A stretch of DNA of 64,000 nucleotides, from positions 1 to 64,000 of the forward strand of contig CP184673.1 of the NCBI GenBank assembly GCA_048814795.1, in the 5' to 3' direction. The DNA comes from Thermatribacter sp048814795. Its GTDB lineage: Bacteria; Atribacterota; Atribacteria; Atribacterales; Thermatribacteraceae. The notes under the pieces were generated by a model. It did not search any database and was not told the origin of the DNA. It was given only the letters and a program-made list of their open reading frames with translations. Shown here piece after piece: positions 42,395 through 51,145 of this stretch (position 1 is its first letter; each line of letters starts with the position of its first letter). The translations under genes were made by a program, and so were the position numbers.

Positions 42395-43419
42395 CACTCT
42401 CCCCTCTCCACCAGCCTGATGCGGGGATCCAGATAGGCCACTATCAGGTCAACCAGGATGTTAACTATAGTGAAAACAATTCCCAGTACCATGATCACGG
42501 CCACAATGGCTTCCACATCTTTGCGGAGCATCACATTAATCCCATAGCGGGAAAGGCCCGGCCAGTTGAAAAGCAATTCCACCAGAAAAGCATTTCCGAT
42601 GAGTGAGGCAAAGTCCAGGCCCAAAATGGAAACCGTGGGAATGATCGAAGGTTTAAGGAGATATTTGGACATGACCACTCTCTTGGGAACGCCGTAGGCC
42701 TGCATGGCTGAGATGTAATCCTTCTTCATGTTTTCCAGCATACTGGAGCGGGTAATCCTGGCTTCCTGAAACATGCCACCCAGAGAAAGACTCACCGCCG
42801 GAAGAAAGAGGTGTTTCAGGGCATCCCAGAAAGCAGCAAAATTTCCGGAAATCAGGCTATCCAGGGTTACCAGGCCAGTCACGCGCGGCGGAGCTTCCAC
42901 CCAGGAGCTAAGACGACCTATGGTGGGGAATATCTGGTAACGCATGCCCAAAACCAGCATCAATATTATAGCCACCACAAAAGCCGGGGTGGCAATGCCC
43001 AGATAGGAAAAAACCCGGATCAGGTTGTCAACCCAGGTGTTGCTGTAGCGCGCAGCGAGGATGCCCAGCAGGATCCCAAAAACAGCCATGAAGAGACCGG
43101 CAAAGAGAGCAAGTTCCAAAGTGGCTGGAAGGAATTCTTTAATGTCTTCACCCACCGGGCGGCGGGTGAATAAAGATTCCCCAAAATCACCCTGTACAAC
43201 CGACTTCAGCCAGTAAAAGTACTGAACATAAATGGGCTCGTCCAGGTGAAGCCTTTCGCGCAGTTCCTGTACCGCTTTCTCGGTTGCCCGGGGGCCAAGC
43301 GCTGCCCGGGCCGGGTCTCCAGGCACCATCCGGGCAATCAAAAAAACCACGATGGAAAGCCCAATCAGGACAAACACCGAATACCCCAGTCGTCTCGCTA
43401 AATACCGTGAAAAGTTCAT
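42394..43419 (-). CDS. Peptide ABC transporter permease, OppB/DppB type
   Basis: A 341-residue permease beginning with the family pattern YLARRLGYSVFVLIGLSIVVF and MVPGDPARAALG, and containing the EAA-type loop QAYGVPKRVVMSKYLLKPSIIP near 240. First permease gene after the terminator-like hairpin that follows the binding protein. Pairs with the OppC-type gene. Confidence 0.92.
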   Translation of the reverse strand: MNFSRYLARRLGYSVFVLIGLSIVVFLIARMVPGDPARAALGPRATEKAVQELRERLHLDEPIYVQYFYWLKSVVQGDFGESLFTRRPVGEDIKEFLPATLELALFAGLFMAVFGILLGILAARYSNTWVDNLIRVFSYLGIATPAFVVAIILMLVLGMRYQIFPTIGRLSSWVEAPPRVTGLVTLDSLISGNFAAFWDALKHLFLPAVSLSLGGMFQEARITRSSMLENMKKDYISAMQAYGVPKRVVMSKYLLKPSIIPTVSILGLDFASLIGNAFLVELLFNWPGLSRYGINVMLRKDVEAIVAVIMVLGIVFTIVNILVDLIVAYLDPRIRLVERGE

Positions 43420-43444
43420 AGCCGCATCCTTAACCCCTTTTCCA

Positions 43445-43482
43445 CAAAAAAGAGGGGAGAGCTACCCCTTTGCTCCCCCCTC
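43445..43482 (-). terminator. Hairpin with T6 after the peptide-binding protein gene
   Basis: On the minus strand GAGGGGGGAG and CTCTCCCCTC form a 10-bp stem with one mismatch, followed by TTTTTTGTGG. It lies between the binding protein and the permeases, the third binding-protein gene in the window with such an element. Confidence 0.75.
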
Positions 43483-43506
43483 AGTCTGGCTTATTTTACC
43501 CCACGT

Positions 43507-45150
43507 TTACTTTTTAAGCAACTCGTCCCTCTTTTCAGGATACACCGCTACATCCAGCATGTAGTGATTGTAACCCATCACCGGGTTGACCTTCTCTCCT
43601 CGCTCAGCCCGTTCAGCAGCCACCCAGTCGATGTAATAGTCCTGATAGGCATAGTTTTCGGGCTGGTCGATGAGAAAGAGCGAGGGGCAGAGGTCCACAA
43701 TGTATTCCTGAATCTTGCGGTACTTGGCAAAGCGCTCTTCACGATCCACGGTGGCAATGGCATCCTCGATCATGCGATCCAGCTCGGGATCCTGAAGCCA
43801 CTCAGCCTGTTCCCAGGTGCCACAAGAAGAAGAGTGATACTTGGACTGAAGCATGGAACCGGCTTCTGCATAGTGAGGCGAAACGAAAATCAGGTACATG
43901 TGAGCGGTGCTCTCCGGAGTAGCCACTTCATCGATTATCTTCATCCACGGGGTTTTCACCACGTTTACCTTGATGCCAATTTCGGCAGCGTTGGCCTGGA
44001 TGAGCAGGGCCACCTTCTCTTCATCGGGCACTTCAGCACACCAGACAAGGTCTACCGGGTACTGGTCCAGCTTATCGTAATACTTGGACTTCTTCAGCTC
44101 TTCCCGGGCCTTCTCAAGATCCCGCTTGTACTGGTAAACATCCGGGTTATGACCGGGCAGAATGAAAGAAACCGGACCCTGAGCCTGGCGTGCCCCGGGG
44201 AAAATCTGATTGGCGATAGCATCATAGTCGATACAGTAGGCCAGCGCCTTGCGGAAGTGAATATCATCGGTAGGGGCTTTCCGGTTGTGCATCATGCAGT
44301 AGAAAGTGCTGCCTCCAAAAAGCTTGGCTACCTTAATCCCGGGAAGCTTGGCAATGTTTTTGTAAAATTCAGCCGGCTGGCGGAAATCGGAAATCTCCAG
44401 TTCCCTCTTGCTCATCAAAGTACGCACCGTAGCTGTCTCGGTAGTCCCGATGAACTTGAACTCCAGAGGCGCATCTTTGGGAATGGGTTTCCAGTAGTCA
44501 GAAAACTGAACAGCGTGCAGATATTCCTCCATACGCATCTCTTTGACCATGTAGGGTCCAGAGCCTGCATCATGAGTCAGCAACCAGCGCTTTCCATAAT
44601 CGCCATATTCGCCGTATTCTCCACTATCCTCTATGTGTTGCATAACCAGGTCTTTGTTAAGGATATACAGACGCACCAGTGCATACAGGAAAGGACCAAA
44701 GGACTCTTTAAGTTTGAAGCGCACTGTGTAGTCATCGAGAGCCTCGACTTTTTCCAGAACAGGCTTAAAAATGTAGCTGTAGCCCTGACCAATGGTGAGC
44801 AAACGCTCCATGCTAAATACCACGTCTTCAGCCGTTAACTCGCTTCCATCGTGGAACCTGACTCCCTTGCGGAGATAAAAGGTGTAGGTGAGTCCATCAT
44901 CGGAAACTTCCCAGCGTTCAGCCAGGTGGGGGACCACTTCACCATCGTAAGTGGGGAAAACCAGAGTATCATACAGGTTAGCCACCGAAACTGAGCTCGA
45001 AAAGTCCGCAGCCACAGCCGGGTCGATATAAGTGGGCCAGGCTTCGGTAAAGCGAACAATTTTTTGAGACCCCTGTGCCAGCGCCGCACCTGCCACCAAA
45101 AGGAGCAGGGCGGATATTACCACCAACCCCCAAAACTTTTTACAGCGCAT
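43507..45150 (-). CDS. Peptide-binding protein, solute-binding family 5 (OppA/DppA type)
   Basis: A 547-residue secreted binding protein. Signal peptide 1-25 (ending AGAALAQG), then family 5 landmarks LAERWEVSDDGLTYTFYLRK and GVRFHDGSELTAEDVVFSMER near 75-110, and RKALAYCIDYDAI near 300. AAGGAGG precedes the ATG. It heads the five-gene importer operon. Two M29 aminopeptidases lie directly upstream on the same strand, which favours peptides over other family 5 ligands such as oligosaccharides. Confidence 0.88.
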   Translation of the reverse strand: MRCKKFWGLVVISALLLLVAGAALAQGSQKIVRFTEAWPTYIDPAVAADFSSSVSVANLYDTLVFPTYDGEVVPHLAERWEVSDDGLTYTFYLRKGVRFHDGSELTAEDVVFSMERLLTIGQGYSYIFKPVLEKVEALDDYTVRFKLKESFGPFLYALVRLYILNKDLVMQHIEDSGEYGEYGDYGKRWLLTHDAGSGPYMVKEMRMEEYLHAVQFSDYWKPIPKDAPLEFKFIGTTETATVRTLMSKRELEISDFRQPAEFYKNIAKLPGIKVAKLFGGSTFYCMMHNRKAPTDDIHFRKALAYCIDYDAIANQIFPGARQAQGPVSFILPGHNPDVYQYKRDLEKAREELKKSKYYDKLDQYPVDLVWCAEVPDEEKVALLIQANAAEIGIKVNVVKTPWMKIIDEVATPESTAHMYLIFVSPHYAEAGSMLQSKYHSSSCGTWEQAEWLQDPELDRMIEDAIATVDREERFAKYRKIQEYIVDLCPSLFLIDQPENYAYQDYYIDWVAAERAERGEKVNPVMGYNHYMLDVAVYPEKRDELLKK

Positions 45151-45224
45151 ATCAATACCTCCTTAATTTTTTATATTTTATATAAAAATGTGCTACACAG
45201 CTTTCATCATGGGTCAGCAGCCGT

Positions 45225-46196
45225 TTAAATCACGAAGTCTCCCTTGTCCATAACCAGCTTTCCATCCAGCTTCAAAGTGGGATTGCAGATGATACCGTCG
45301 TTGTGGGTTTTGGATTCAATGATGCCACCCATGTCCACGTTCATGCCCAGCGCAATGTGCACCGTTTTAAAGGCTTTTTCGTCTTCAAGGATATTTCCGG
45401 TTATCCGGGCCTTTTCATTGGTCCCAATGCCCAGTTCACCAACCAGATAAGCATTGGGATCCTCGAGTTCCTCAAGCAGGCGCTTGAGCTCTGCAGCTTC
45501 CCTTCCTCCTTCGATTTTTACCGCCCTGCCCTTCTCAATGGTGAGCACGATAGGTTCGCTCAAAACTCCCAGAGGAGACATAGAACCGTCGATCACTGCC
45601 ACACCTTCCACTGATTCCTCCACCGGGGCAATATAAGCTTCGCCTGCGGGAAGATTACCCCACCTCCCCCGCTCACGGTAGATACCGTCATCGGGAGGAG
45701 TCCCCGGTTTTCTACCTTTCAGGCTCATCCGGAGATTAGTCCCGCGCTCGGTGGTGATTTCGGCCACCTCTGCTTCATCGAGCAGGCGGGTGAGCTTCCA
45801 GCTCAGCTCAGAAACCTTGTTGTAGTCGGCAGTCATGGCTCCTACAGTAAGCATATCCTCGGTTATGCCCGGCATGCTGGCAATGCGCACTCCTCGCTCC
45901 GTAGCTTCCATGCGAGCATGGGTGTGAGTCAAACTATAGCTGGTCACAAGAAGCGCCACATCGCTGGCACACATTGCCGCTTTGACTTCCTCGGGTGGCT
46001 CCTCAGCGTGATGGGTGCGGGGAAGCATGAGGAAGAGCGTGGCATCAACTCCCAGGGCACAGAAAGCATACAGGAAGCTTTCTGCAATGTGGAGTTTGCC
46101 AGTGTCGGTAACCACCAGGGCTTTCTCGCCAGGCTTTGCGCCCATGCAGTCCCGGACTGCAATCATTGCCCCCTTCATAAGCGGAGCGACTTTCAA
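45225..46196 (-). CDS. M29-family aminopeptidase (aminopeptidase T/PepS-like), copy A
   Basis: A 323-residue metallo-aminopeptidase of family M29, known mainly from thermophiles and lactic acid bacteria. Family elements include VGELGIGTNEKARITGNILEDEKAFKTVHIALG near 245-278, with the metal-site Glu and His candidates, and THNDGI near 300. The open frame reaches 46223, but TTG at 46196 has AAGGAGG seven bases upstream and avoids overlap with the upstream gene. Cleaves N-terminal residues from imported peptides, presumably in the cytoplasm. Shares about a third of its residues with copy B. Confidence 0.8.
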   Translation of the reverse strand: MKVAPLMKGAMIAVRDCMGAKPGEKALVVTDTGKLHIAESFLYAFCALGVDATLFLMLPRTHHAEEPPEEVKAAMCASDVALLVTSYSLTHTHARMEATERGVRIASMPGITEDMLTVGAMTADYNKVSELSWKLTRLLDEAEVAEITTERGTNLRMSLKGRKPGTPPDDGIYRERGRWGNLPAGEAYIAPVEESVEGVAVIDGSMSPLGVLSEPIVLTIEKGRAVKIEGGREAAELKRLLEELEDPNAYLVGELGIGTNEKARITGNILEDEKAFKTVHIALGMNVDMGGIIESKTHNDGIICNPTLKLDGKLVMDKGDFVI

Positions 46197-46209
46197 GGCA
46201 ATCCCTCCT

Positions 46210-47256
46210 TTACTCCTTACCAAGCAAAGCGGCCAGCTTTTTCAGTTCTTCGTCCACCACCCTGCCCTTATCAATGATCAGTTTTCCATCCAGCCAGACC
46301 GAAGTGTTCAGGCAGATTCCGTCGGAATGAGAAGGTGCTGGTATGCCGTCAGGCGGAATAAGGATAGCACCAATATTGCCCACTCCCCACTCGGTGCAAC
46401 CCCAGACTCGCTCATCTTCCAGGATATCCCCAGTCAACTTAGCACCAGGGTTAAAGCCGTAGCAAACATGGGCCATCTGGAACATCTGGGGATGGTTGAA
46501 GCTGCGCAACCAGCTCTCAAACTCCACCGCTTCCTTGCCGCCCTCCACTTTGACGATCTTCCCTTTCTCCACGGTGAGGCGGATGGGCTCCCGCAAAAGG
46601 CCAATAGGGGGCACCACCGAACCATCAAACACGATGACCCCGTTTATGGAGTCAAGCTTTGGCGACCAGGCCACCTGGCCCGACATCATATGAGAACCCG
46701 GAGTGTCGGCATAACCCAGTTCACAGTTTACGGGGTGATTGGGGTCGTTTTCAAACTCCACCTCCTCACCGGCGGGAGTGGTCATGCGAACCTGCTTTGC
46801 ATTGCGGGTCATCTCGGCGAGTTTTTCCTCAAATTCTTTGAGCACCGGGTAGTTAACTCTTCCGATGCAACGTACCATCATATCTGCGTTCATACCCACC
46901 AGGCAGAGATGACGCAGCTTCTTGTTCTCTCTAACTGCAATGTCGTAAGGAGTGGAATAAAGCAACCACTGATTGTTAAATTCCACCCAGGCATCAGCTT
47001 CTTTAAGCAGTGCCGTCAGGGCTCCCTGAGGCAGCATGGGGTCAGCAGCCTTACCCACGCCCAGCGGAGCAGGAATCCACACCACCAGCGGCTTAGCACC
47101 ACAGGAAAAAGCGGCCCGGGCTGTGGCATCGACCACTCGGGGATCGCTTTCGGTATCAGCGGTGATAACGAAGGTCTCTCCCTCTTGAAGGCGGAAAAGC
47201 TCTCGGGTCAGGATATCAGCGGCCTTTCCAAGTTCGTATTCGTATAACTCCGGCAA
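46210..47256 (-). CDS. M29-family aminopeptidase, copy B
   Basis: A 348-residue paralogue of the adjacent gene. Conserved elements are GDILEDERVWGCTEWGVGNIG near 285 and SHSDGICLN near 320. In copy A the corresponding stretch reads TVHIALGMN; here the first metal-site His is Trp/Gly-rich (GCTEWGVGN), so one ligand may differ. TTG at 47256 has AGGAGG eight bases upstream and is preferred over GTG 47265, which overlaps the ribosome site. First gene of the peptide operon, behind the promoter at 47297-47325. Confidence 0.78.
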   Translation of the reverse strand: MPELYEYELGKAADILTRELFRLQEGETFVITADTESDPRVVDATARAAFSCGAKPLVVWIPAPLGVGKAADPMLPQGALTALLKEADAWVEFNNQWLLYSTPYDIAVRENKKLRHLCLVGMNADMMVRCIGRVNYPVLKEFEEKLAEMTRNAKQVRMTTPAGEEVEFENDPNHPVNCELGYADTPGSHMMSGQVAWSPKLDSINGVIVFDGSVVPPIGLLREPIRLTVEKGKIVKVEGGKEAVEFESWLRSFNHPQMFQMAHVCYGFNPGAKLTGDILEDERVWGCTEWGVGNIGAILIPPDGIPAPSHSDGICLNTSVWLDGKLIIDKGRVVDEELKKLAALLGKE

Positions 47257-47296
47257 AAAAACCACCTCCTCAGCGTCTTTTCAAATTCATGCGGTC

Positions 47297-47325
47297 ATTA
47301 TAACATGTAACTTTTCCCGGGTCGA
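47297..47325 (-). promoter_or_regulatory. Promoter of the aminopeptidase/peptide uptake operon
   Basis: On the minus strand TCGACC (47320-47325), 17 bp, TATAAT (47297-47302), about 40 bp before the TTG of copy B. The -10 is perfect, the -35 is 4/6. Confidence 0.6.
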
Positions 47326-47385
47326 TATCTCAAGCTTTGCTTGAATAATGCCAAAGAGGTGGCCCTCAAACTGACCTCTCACCTG

Positions 47386-47964
47386 TTATCTGTAGAAAGG
47401 CAACCGGAAACTGGTGTTTTTCTCAGAAAACTTATCCTGGAGGGTTATTTCCAGAATATATTCTCCAGAAGGAATTTCAGCAAAATCAAAGTAAAGGTTC
47501 AGGTAAGTTTCATAAACCGGTGAGCGGGTGATGTAGCGAAAGCTCCCGAAAGAGTCCTGACCTCCGATGTAGTTACCTTCTGCGTCGTAGAGATTGAACC
47601 CAACATCAAAATAAATATGATAGGTATTACCTTCCTTGCGGATGGTGTAATTTTTGGGTTCCGCATAAACGTAGATAGTCTCGTCGGATGCAAAAAAGTT
47701 GGAAATACGCTCCCGGTATACACCGTAGCTTTCGCTTTCCTCTTCCACAAAGGTGTAATTTTCAACCTTCATGGGTGCTTTGTTCCAGAGTAAAAGACGA
47801 ACCTCATCAAGCAGTTTTTGTGCTTCTTCAAGGTTTCCTTCTCTGAGGAGCGAGGCGGCCTGAGCAACCAGGTCAGCTTCTTCCTGAGCAAAAGCCACTC
47901 CTGAAAAAGCAAAAAGCACAGAAATAAAAAGCAGAGACAAAGTGAGGGTCGCGGGTCTTTTCAC
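47386..47964 (-). CDS. Secreted hypothetical protein, 192 aa
   Basis: I do not recognise a family. A signal peptide (1-26, ending GVAFA) is followed by a short helical segment EADLVAQAASLLREGNLEEAQKLLDEV that looks like a single TPR-type helix pair, then a beta-rich domain rich in Tyr and acidic residues with NYTFVEEESESYG and a GEYILEITLQDKFS end. Start is GTG with AAGGAGGG upstream. Its promoter region (about 47975-48026) has three near-direct TATTATAG/TTATAAT elements. Extracellular location is likely; function unknown. Confidence 0.65.
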   Translation of the reverse strand: MKRPATLTLSLLFISVLFAFSGVAFAQEEADLVAQAASLLREGNLEEAQKLLDEVRLLLWNKAPMKVENYTFVEEESESYGVYRERISNFFASDETIYVYAEPKNYTIRKEGNTYHIYFDVGFNLYDAEGNYIGGQDSFGSFRYITRSPVYETYLNLYFDFAEIPSGEYILEITLQDKFSEKNTSFRLPFYR

Positions 47965-48026
47965 GGTCTTTCCCTCCTTTAAAAAGTTTGGTTTGAAATA
48001 TTATAACCTATAATAGTCTATAATAG

Positions 48027-48419
48027 TTAAAATTTGAGTCTGGAGCGGACTTCTTCAAAAGCTTTTTTAGCCAGACCTCCTGCCACGTGTACTCCTTTGG
48101 CCTCTACTTCTTCGTCTTTCATTTTTTCTTCAAGATACTGCATGGCCCGCTCCGGGTCGGCCCTGAGAATGTTGCGCACGGTATTAGTGCTTATACCCAG
48201 CTCGGCGGCAATTTCATCAGCAGTTTTATCAAAAATTTCCCTCAGAACGATGACCAGTGCCGCTTCAAGCAGTGAAGATACCCAGGTCAGGCGTTGCAAG
48301 AGAACAATCTTCCTGGGTCCTCCCAGGATACGCAGGCTCTCTTCAAACACCTTGTAAGCCAGCTCGTCCTCGATGAAATTCTGTAAATTTCCCCAGTTGC
48401 CAGGAACGACTTCCCGCAT
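48027..48419 (-). CDS. KaiC-associated regulatory protein (near_KaiC type), HTH
   Basis: A 130-residue protein with a helix-turn-helix, FDKTADEIAAELGISTNTVRNILRADP near 62-90. It lies 3 bp downstream of the KaiC-like ATPase. Small proteins with this domain regularly sit beside thermophile-specific KaiC-domain proteins and are thought to act in signalling or regulation; that pairing is what identifies it. No DNA target is known. Probably cotranscribed with the ATPase. Confidence 0.75.
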   Translation of the reverse strand: MREVVPGNWGNLQNFIEDELAYKVFEESLRILGGPRKIVLLQRLTWVSSLLEAALVIVLREIFDKTADEIAAELGISTNTVRNILRADPERAMQYLEEKMKDEEVEAKGVHVAGGLAKKAFEEVRSRLKF

Positions 48420-48422
48420 GCT

Positions 48423-49289
48423 TCATCCCTCCTCATACAAGGGTTTTTCCACTCTAACTATACCCTGTTCATCGATAACCAGACGGTGAGTACGAGTATC
48501 ATGAGCACACAGCCTGCAACCATCGATGCGCAGGGTACGCACCACATCGCCAACTTGAGCCTTGTAGAGACTCGCCGCCTGCTTAGAATTGATGGTAAAC
48601 TTGGAAAAGACAATGGTACAGTCCACAATATGAGGAACTGCATAACCACCCGCTGCCTCAGCGGAGGTTTCCTCATGACTGGAGCGCTTCTGGGAAATAA
48701 AGACAGCAGTCTGATAAAGAGTTTTCATGGTCTGGTAAAGTTTGCGCACGATGCTGCGGGCCATCATTTCCTTGCCTTCATAAAGCCCGGTCACCGAATC
48801 GATAACCACATGTTTTATGCCCTCACGTTCCACAACTCCCTCAATCAGTGAAGTGAGGGCTACCACGTTGTCTCTCAACTCACTGTGAGTGGCACAGTCG
48901 GCAAGCAGAATGTTGCGCTCCACCCTATCCCAGGAAATACCCATTACTCGCGATCTCTCTCTCAAACTCTGCACCAAAAAGGGTCCAGGAAGCTCCACAG
49001 TGACCAGAAGCACCTTTTCACCGCGCCCGGCTTGAGCCAAGGCATACTGCTCCGCAGCCAGAGATTTACCAGTGTCCGGAACACCGGTGAGGTGAATCAC
49101 TGCATAGCGCGGAAAACCCGGAAGAGGAACTCTCTGAGGCTTGCCCTCTTTCCACTCCAAACGGTAAAAAAGCTCATCTAAACCTGGAATTCCTGTAGGT
49201 ACACCGGAAAGAGAAGGCGCTTTCTTTTCAAGGTCCGTTAATCGGTACAGCCCTTCTGCCAGTTCTTCACGGCGAGCACTCTGGGCCAT
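48423..49289 (-). CDS. KaiC-domain RecA-superfamily ATPase (thermophile type)
   Basis: A 288-residue single-domain KaiC-like ATPase. Walker A is LTGVPDTGKSLAAEQYA near 68-84 (GVPDTGKS in place of GxxGxGKT), the catalytic region has VTVELPGPFLVQSL, and Walker B is HVVIDSVTGLYEG near 165. Members of this family occur in archaea and scattered thermophilic bacteria, a distribution explained by transfer. The N-terminal PTGIPGLDELFYRLEW is the usual KaiC start. Its role is unknown; the partner HTH protein suggests a regulatory switch. GAGGAGGGGG lies upstream of the ATG. Confidence 0.8.
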   Translation of the reverse strand: MAQSARREELAEGLYRLTDLEKKAPSLSGVPTGIPGLDELFYRLEWKEGKPQRVPLPGFPRYAVIHLTGVPDTGKSLAAEQYALAQAGRGEKVLLVTVELPGPFLVQSLRERSRVMGISWDRVERNILLADCATHSELRDNVVALTSLIEGVVEREGIKHVVIDSVTGLYEGKEMMARSIVRKLYQTMKTLYQTAVFISQKRSSHEETSAEAAGGYAVPHIVDCTIVFSKFTINSKQAASLYKAQVGDVVRTLRIDGCRLCAHDTRTHRLVIDEQGIVRVEKPLYEEG

Positions 49290-49414
49290 TCTTCCCTCAC
49301 CCCCTCCTCAAAGAATCACCCCTGTGCTAAACAACTGCGCATTAATTTTATATCAAAAAAGGTAAAAAAGTCAATAAAGGTAAGTAGGGCTGGAAGGTTT
49401 GCTCAATTTTTCTC

Positions 49415-49534
49415 GACAAAAAATCGATTTTTGTCAAACAAATATTGTTTCGTCACCTAAAAAGCACATATAATAAGGAATACTTAAATTTATTTGACAG
49501 AACTTGCTTGTAAATTCAAAAGGTTTTGTCAAAC
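49415..49534. promoter_or_regulatory. Promoter and repeated TGTCAAA elements before the Rep-like gene
   Basis: A large palindrome (GACAAAAA at 49415-49422, TTTTTGTC at 49428-49435, 5-base spacer) is followed by a near-palindrome AAACAAATATTGTTT (49436-49450), then TATAAT at 49469-49474. TTTTGTCAAAC occurs at 49429-49439 and again at 49524-49534, with an inverted TTTGACA at 49493-49499. The set could be operators for autorepression or iterons for replication. Confidence 0.5.
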
Positions 49535-49556
49535 CAAGAAGAAAGGAGCGTTCAAA

Positions 49557-50291
49557 ATGCAAACCTTTGTAAAAGTCCCTCATGATACAGTGCTGCGCCT
49601 GGGAGAGGTGGCAAAAACAGAAAGGTGTCCCTCTCTTTTTCCCGTGTACTTAGCTTTGCTTTTTCACGCCGACCGCAAAGGAAAGTGCTTTCCCAGCTAC
49701 CAGCGGATAAAAGAAGTATCAGGTATTCGCTCTGATGCTTCGGTGAGAAAAGCCATACTGCTTCTTGAAAAGTACGGGTTCATCAAAAAACAATCCAGGC
49801 ACGGCATTCACGGAAACAGCACTTACTACCTCCATACTTCAATCAATGAAGAAACTTCTTCAATCAATAAAGAAGTCACTACAACCAATGAAAAATGCTC
49901 TTCAATGAATGAAGAGCCAAACTTCAATGAATGCAGTTCTAAACTTCAATCATTGAAGAGTAAAACTTCAATTAATGAAGAAGAACTAGATCCATATAAC
50001 TATAACCATATAACTATGTGTGATTTAACTAAAGAGAAAAAAGAGAAACACACACAACACAAACCCAAAAACATTTTTGAAACCGAAGAAGAAATCAAAG
50101 AGCTTTTTCATTCTCTATCAGGTAGAGAGATGATCCCACCAGAAGAGGTTCTGCTCGGCAAGCTCCTCTACAATCTTCCTCCAGAGGAAGTTATTGCACT
50201 CATTGAGGATTCCTACCTTCGAAGTCCTACCGAGTTTCCTCAAAAAGGTTTATTCCTGATTCCCAACTGGGAGGCGTATCAGTATGGTTGA
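49557..50291 (+). CDS. Winged-helix replication-initiator-like protein
   Basis: A 244-residue protein with an N-terminal helix-turn-helix of the HTH_36 type (FPVYLALLFHADRKGKCFPSYQ then IKEVSGIRSDASVRKAILLLEKYGFI, about 25-85), as in phage and plasmid replication proteins. A low-complexity linker follows (about 95-145) with repeats of SxNEE type (SINEE, SINKE, TTNEK, SMNEE, SINEE), then an acidic C-terminal domain. ATG at 49557 has AAAGGAG upstream; the frame is open earlier but without a ribosome site. Suggests an integrated mobile element or a prophage-derived regulator. The linker DNA is built of ATTGAAG/CTTCAAT-like units. Confidence 0.6.
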   Translation: MQTFVKVPHDTVLRLGEVAKTERCPSLFPVYLALLFHADRKGKCFPSYQRIKEVSGIRSDASVRKAILLLEKYGFIKKQSRHGIHGNSTYYLHTSINEETSSINKEVTTTNEKCSSMNEEPNFNECSSKLQSLKSKTSINEEELDPYNYNHITMCDLTKEKKEKHTQHKPKNIFETEEEIKELFHSLSGREMIPPEEVLLGKLLYNLPPEEVIALIEDSYLRSPTEFPQKGLFLIPNWEAYQYG

Positions 50292-50460
50292 GAAAACGCT
50301 TTTGCGCTGTGAGATATGCGGTGGCTTCTACGCAGAGTCCACCAAAGGAAACAGGTCTTATATGAAAAGAACACTTAAGCAGAGAAATCACGAAAAGTTG
50401 AGCGAAAAGGCTTCAGCCAATTGCTTCCGCTTTCTACCTTCAGAGAGGAGAAGCCTTTAA
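50284..50460 (+). CDS. Small CxxC zinc-finger-like protein, 58 aa
   Basis: A 58-residue frame starting MVEKTLLRCEICGGFY and overlapping the Rep-like gene by 8 bp. CEIC near residue 9, a His near 36 and a Cys near 47 could form one zinc site. The upstream gene supplies coupling, as no separate strong ribosome site is seen. Unknown family; the tight overlap is the main support. Confidence 0.5.
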   Translation: MVEKTLLRCEICGGFYAESTKGNRSYMKRTLKQRNHEKLSEKASANCFRFLPSERRSL

Positions 50461-50539
50461 TGCGCATTCCTGGTATCCACAACTGTGGCTTTGCGATTTT
50501 TCAAAGAGGAAAGCGGTATCACAACCGATCCCCAAACTG

Positions 50540-51145
50540 CTACTTTGCCAGACTGGCAAAAAGCGGAACCAGAACCGGCACTGCCAGGGAGTGGACAACC
50601 CCGCTTATCATGGCCAGGGTATCCAGCTTTCCGGCGCTTATGCTGGAGAGAAGAGGCAGGGTGGTATCCATGGAAGTAGCCCCACCCATGGCCACCGCCG
50701 GCCAGCTTCCCAGGCGCCGGTACACCACTTCAGCCCCCAGGAAAGTCAGGATTTCCCGAAAGATGTTGCTCAGGAAAGCCACCACCCCCAGCGAAGCACC
50801 AAGAATGGGCGTAATGAGAACCCCGGAAAGGGAATACCAGCCAAAACCACACCCCAAGGCAGCACCCTCAAAGGGAGAAAGACCGGACAGAAAGCCCACC
50901 AGAGCACTGAAAATCACCGTACCAGCCATGCTCAAAGCAGGTAAAAGCAAACTACGCCAGCCCATCTTTTTCACAAGCTCCAGCGCAGAGCGATTGCTGG
51001 CGATTTCCACACCTATCCCAAACACCAGAAAAACCAGAATCAGGGTGAGCGCAAATTCCGCCCTACCCGGGGACAGTCCCGGAATAAATCTCAGGTATCC
51101 TGCTGCCACTCCCGCCGAAAAAGCAAGAGCCACTTTCCAGGTCAT
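50540..51145 (-). CDS. lysO: LysO-family lysine exporter, C-terminal part (separate gene)
   Basis: A 201-residue membrane protein matching the second half of LysO (DUF340), with about six helices. GCGFGWYSLSGVLITPILGASLG near 95 and GGATSMDTTLPLLSSISA near 155 are the family signatures, including the conserved Ser/Asp of TSMDTTLP. ATG at 51145 overlaps the stop of the N-terminal gene as ATGA. The open frame continues upstream to 51562 but that part is out of frame with the N-terminal gene and not homologous. LysO exports lysine and related compounds. A broken copy is at 39268-39424. Confidence 0.8.
   Translation of the reverse strand: MTWKVALAFSAGVAAGYLRFIPGLSPGRAEFALTLILVFLVFGIGVEIASNRSALELVKKMGWRSLLLPALSMAGTVIFSALVGFLSGLSPFEGAALGCGFGWYSLSGVLITPILGASLGVVAFLSNIFREILTFLGAEVVYRRLGSWPAVAMGGATSMDTTLPLLSSISAGKLDTLAMISGVVHSLAVPVLVPLFASLAK

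Noticed and set aside
43564..44838. Plus-strand frame of 424 codons opposite the peptide-binding protein
   Set aside because: Shadow of a recognised family 5 binding protein; no ribosome site or domain.
46015..47247. Plus-strand frame of 410 codons opposite the M29 genes
   Set aside because: Spans antisense to two recognised genes; long only because of their GC-biased third positions.
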